From Cerioporus squamosus (Eukaryota > Basidiomycota > Agaricomycetes > Polyporales > Polyporaceae), in contig JABYQS010000442.1 in assembly GCA_022592435.1 (NCBI GenBank), forward strand, positions 1-22,513: 22,513 bases of DNA, written 5' to 3'. Positions 20,309-22,513 of this stretch are shown here, in pieces. The translations under genes and the position numbers were made by a program. The stretch's first letter is position 1. The number at the start of each line of letters is the position of its first letter. The notes below the pieces were generated by a model. That model was not told the origin of the DNA. It did no database searches and saw only the letters and a program-made list of their open reading frames with translations.

Positions 20309-21966
20309 CTAGTCCTCGTAAAGTTCGTACGAAACATGCTCTACCAGTTCCTGTACATGGGTAATATACCAATGCTTCAGCTGCTCGAAATCTGCTTGAT
20401 CAAGGCTCACTTTCAGATGCAGCCCCTCGAGACGTGCTCCGTCCTTGGCACGATGGCGGAGGCAATCCAGCATCGACTCGAAGAAACCCGTAGACAGGAT
20501 CATGGACCTCCCATCCACGCTGACCGTTCGGAGGTTAGGACAAGCTGCGGCTGCCTTCCCGTTTCCCGAGCCCTGGAGGATCATCGACTCAGCCATGCGC
20601 AGCCCCTCCCATAATGCTGATGGCAACCCCGCGCCACAGAGCTCGAGAGCACCCAGCGTCGGGAAGGCTTCCAATACCTCTCTCCAGGCGGATGCGAGCG
20701 GTAGAATTGACGAGGAGGACCAGTGGTCGCCTGTCACGCGCAACCGCTGAACTGGAGCAGCGCCGAAAACGTTGACGATATCTCGCAGGCCAACTCCGAG
20801 GAAGTGCTCCCAGTTGGTGCGAATGCTCGAGGCCATGCTGAGCTCGATGGCTCCGTGTGTCGGAGACGACCCGCGTATTATGTAGTGGCATCTGTGCATG
20901 ATGAGCTCGACAGCCGTGGGGGACGACAGCGTCGGTAGCGTGTCAGCGCGGGTTTCCGGCAGCATTTCAGAGAATGTCATCTCCTCCCATTCGTCGGTAC
21001 TATTGTCCGGCCTTGCAGATACTGCGATGGAACATGTAGGGGGGAGGCGCAGAAGTATCATGAACGGGCGTACGTCCCGGAAACATTCGTGCAAGGAGAA
21101 GTCGGACAGGTGAGGGAAGGCCACCGGTGGTGACTCTGGCCAGGTGCTCGGCGGGAACCGTCTGAGGACGTCTGACATGCTGAGGCTTTCGAGCCGTGTA
21201 GCAGCCCGCAGGGCGTCCAGGAATCGCGTCACAGAGAGGCCGTCGCGGTAGCCGCAAGCGGTCAACGACAGCCGCCGCAACCCAGCGTATACGTTGATGT
21301 CTGACAATATCCGGACGTGGCGGAGGTGAACTGAGCGGAGCACAGGTAATGAGCAGAGGTTATGTTGATGTCAGTGCGTCCTGCCAGCGCCGCGCCATCG
21401 ACCGTGAGGTCACGAAGGATCGGCATAGGACGTTCCAATTCACCAAGATAACTCCCGGCGATATACCTTGGATCCGGCCTGAGCAATGGGCTGGAAATCG
21501 CGAAGGCCTCAATGCGATCGCTATAGCGAGCGATATGGCCTATCATCTCCGGGGGGCTTCGTCAAGGAGATGCGGAGGATCGTCTCGGCGGAGCGGGCCA
21601 CACAAAGACCCAACCAGCCGCTGCCGACCCAGAGATCGCGATGTTACTCCAGAGTGTCGGAGTTGCACAGGCCACCGCCCGCCAATATGTGCACACGAGC
21701 ATGAGGCGAATCCATGGCATGGAGAGTGGGAGATGGCATGGGTTCTTCACCGTCCAGCTGGATGATACTCACGAGGAGCTCGTCCGGGAGGTTGTTGATA
21801 GGCAGCGAGGAGTTCCACAACCGCTTGAGGCGCAGTTCTTCGGCATCCAGAGCTTGGGAGTCATCCTCCGTCTCCCTCCTCTGGATTGAATGCGGTTCAG
21901 TTGGTCCGTGACGTAGGCCCGTGTACGAAGTTGAGGTGACAGAAATTCGTTCATTGAGGGTTCCAT
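20309..21966 (-). pseudogene. F-box-like tandem copy, N-terminal half frameshifted
   Basis: Read leftward, successive frames reproduce the intact neighbour in order: TDQLNRIQ (about 21900), ALDAEELRLKRLWNS and LPINNLPDELLV (about 21855-21770), PWIRLMLVCTYWRAVACAT (about 21715-21660), CVARSAETILRI (about 21605-21570), MPILRDLTVDG (about 21420), then LRSVHLRHVRILSD onward to the C-terminus VEHVSYELYED. That requires about five frame changes, too close together to be introns: a roughly 5-nt insertion near 21885, single-base shifts near 21725, near 21615, at the C run near 21560, and near 21345. The last part, 20309-21343, stays open for 344 codons and keeps the Leu-rich C-terminal region without the F-box. 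The simplest view is a decaying duplicate. Assembly errors, or residual expression of the 344-codon frame from its ATG at 21343, are the alternatives. Confidence 0.75.
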
Positions 21967-22513
21967 CTCGGTATCGCTCGTGATCGTCCTAAGGAAGCGT
22001 TGGCTTTATGAACTCACATTGAACTCTAACAGCGATATCAAGTGCTTACTCGACCCGATGCGGCTCCATGTGGCCACTGACGAGTACCCAAATCGGTCAG
22101 GCAATCGAACTCGAGCACTGGCAAGTAGCGTGACGCTGTATATCGTTGACTCGGATGCTTGCACCTGTGACTCGAATCGTGAGCGTCGTATTGTGCTGCT
22201 GAAGTGAAGTGCATACCATGGATGCGCAAGGGCGATAATGTTGATGAGAGACGGGAGCAAGGTCGAGATACGTACACCGGAAAAAGCCGACGCGCAGCAG
22301 GCCCCGGCATCATTAATGCGCTCTCCAGAAGTCGTGCCTGATGTGCTTGACAAACGGCCGTCTGGACAGTACTCCACGGTAAAGCCGGTATGAAGAGTGT
22401 GTCGAAGGGGGATGTCTTGTCGGATCGGCCTGCGACTCGGATGGCGCTCTCCTCTCCTGTGCTGTCGCGGTGCTCGACGCAGATGTGCGCGGGCACATCG
22501 ACTTTGCGATTCA
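21967..22513. other. Right edge, no recognisable gene
   Basis: This stretch lies upstream of the decayed F-box copy. A 152-codon minus-strand frame (22038-22496) and a 123-codon frame (22006-22377) overlap in different phases and resemble nothing I know. A gene continuing beyond the window edge cannot be excluded. Confidence 0.4.

Noticed and set aside
1..22513. CRISPR arrays, bacterial operons or a new defence system
   Set aside because: The window has spliced fungal genes with eukaryotic features; no regular spacer-repeat array or clustered co-functional genes were found.

Overview
This window reads as nuclear DNA of a filamentous basidiomycete, most likely an Agaricomycete (mushroom or polypore lineage). 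The grounds are: GC-rich coding DNA; genes split by short GT-AG introns of about 48-85 nt; a Ser/Pro-rich disordered protein; a xylulokinase with a long disordered insert near its C-terminus; and tandem F-box genes of the kind that expand in these fungi. The taxonomic placement is inference; no ribosomal or mitochondrial marker is present.

Layout, left to right. 1-3950: gene-poor, no recognisable protein, with a cluster of CACGAA/TTCGTG words at about 2.2-3.15 kb. 4725-7597 (+): a 917-residue Ser/Pro-rich disordered protein in three exons, preceded by a possible 5'UTR intron. 7598-9660: intergenic. 9661-10763 (+): an AlkB-like Fe(II)/2-oxoglutarate dioxygenase of 330 residues, three exons. 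10764-11542: promoter region of the next gene, holding a 249-bp segment bounded by perfect 21-bp inverted repeats and two compact palindromes. 11543-14887 (+): a xylulokinase-like FGGY sugar kinase of 773 residues in seven exons. Its first intron is anomalously long (729 nt) and looks interrupted by a 632-bp insertion flanked by a 9-bp direct repeat. 16304-17559 (+): an NmrA-like NAD(P)-binding protein of 362 residues, four exons. 18041-19741 (-): an intact single-exon F-box protein of 566 residues. 20309-21966 (-): a tandem copy of that F-box gene with about five frame changes in its N-terminal half. The last 0.5 kb holds nothing I can identify.

The spliced models of the four + strand genes were built by hand from donor and acceptor sites, and each joins to one uninterrupted frame whose length is a multiple of three. 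The genes do not form an evident pathway or cluster: sugar kinase, AlkB-type dioxygenase, NmrA-like protein and F-box proteins look like independent genes. I found no convincing new multi-gene system. The best leads are the insertion inside the kinase intron, the inverted-repeat element upstream of it, the altered active-site motifs of the kinase, and the CACGAA cluster.
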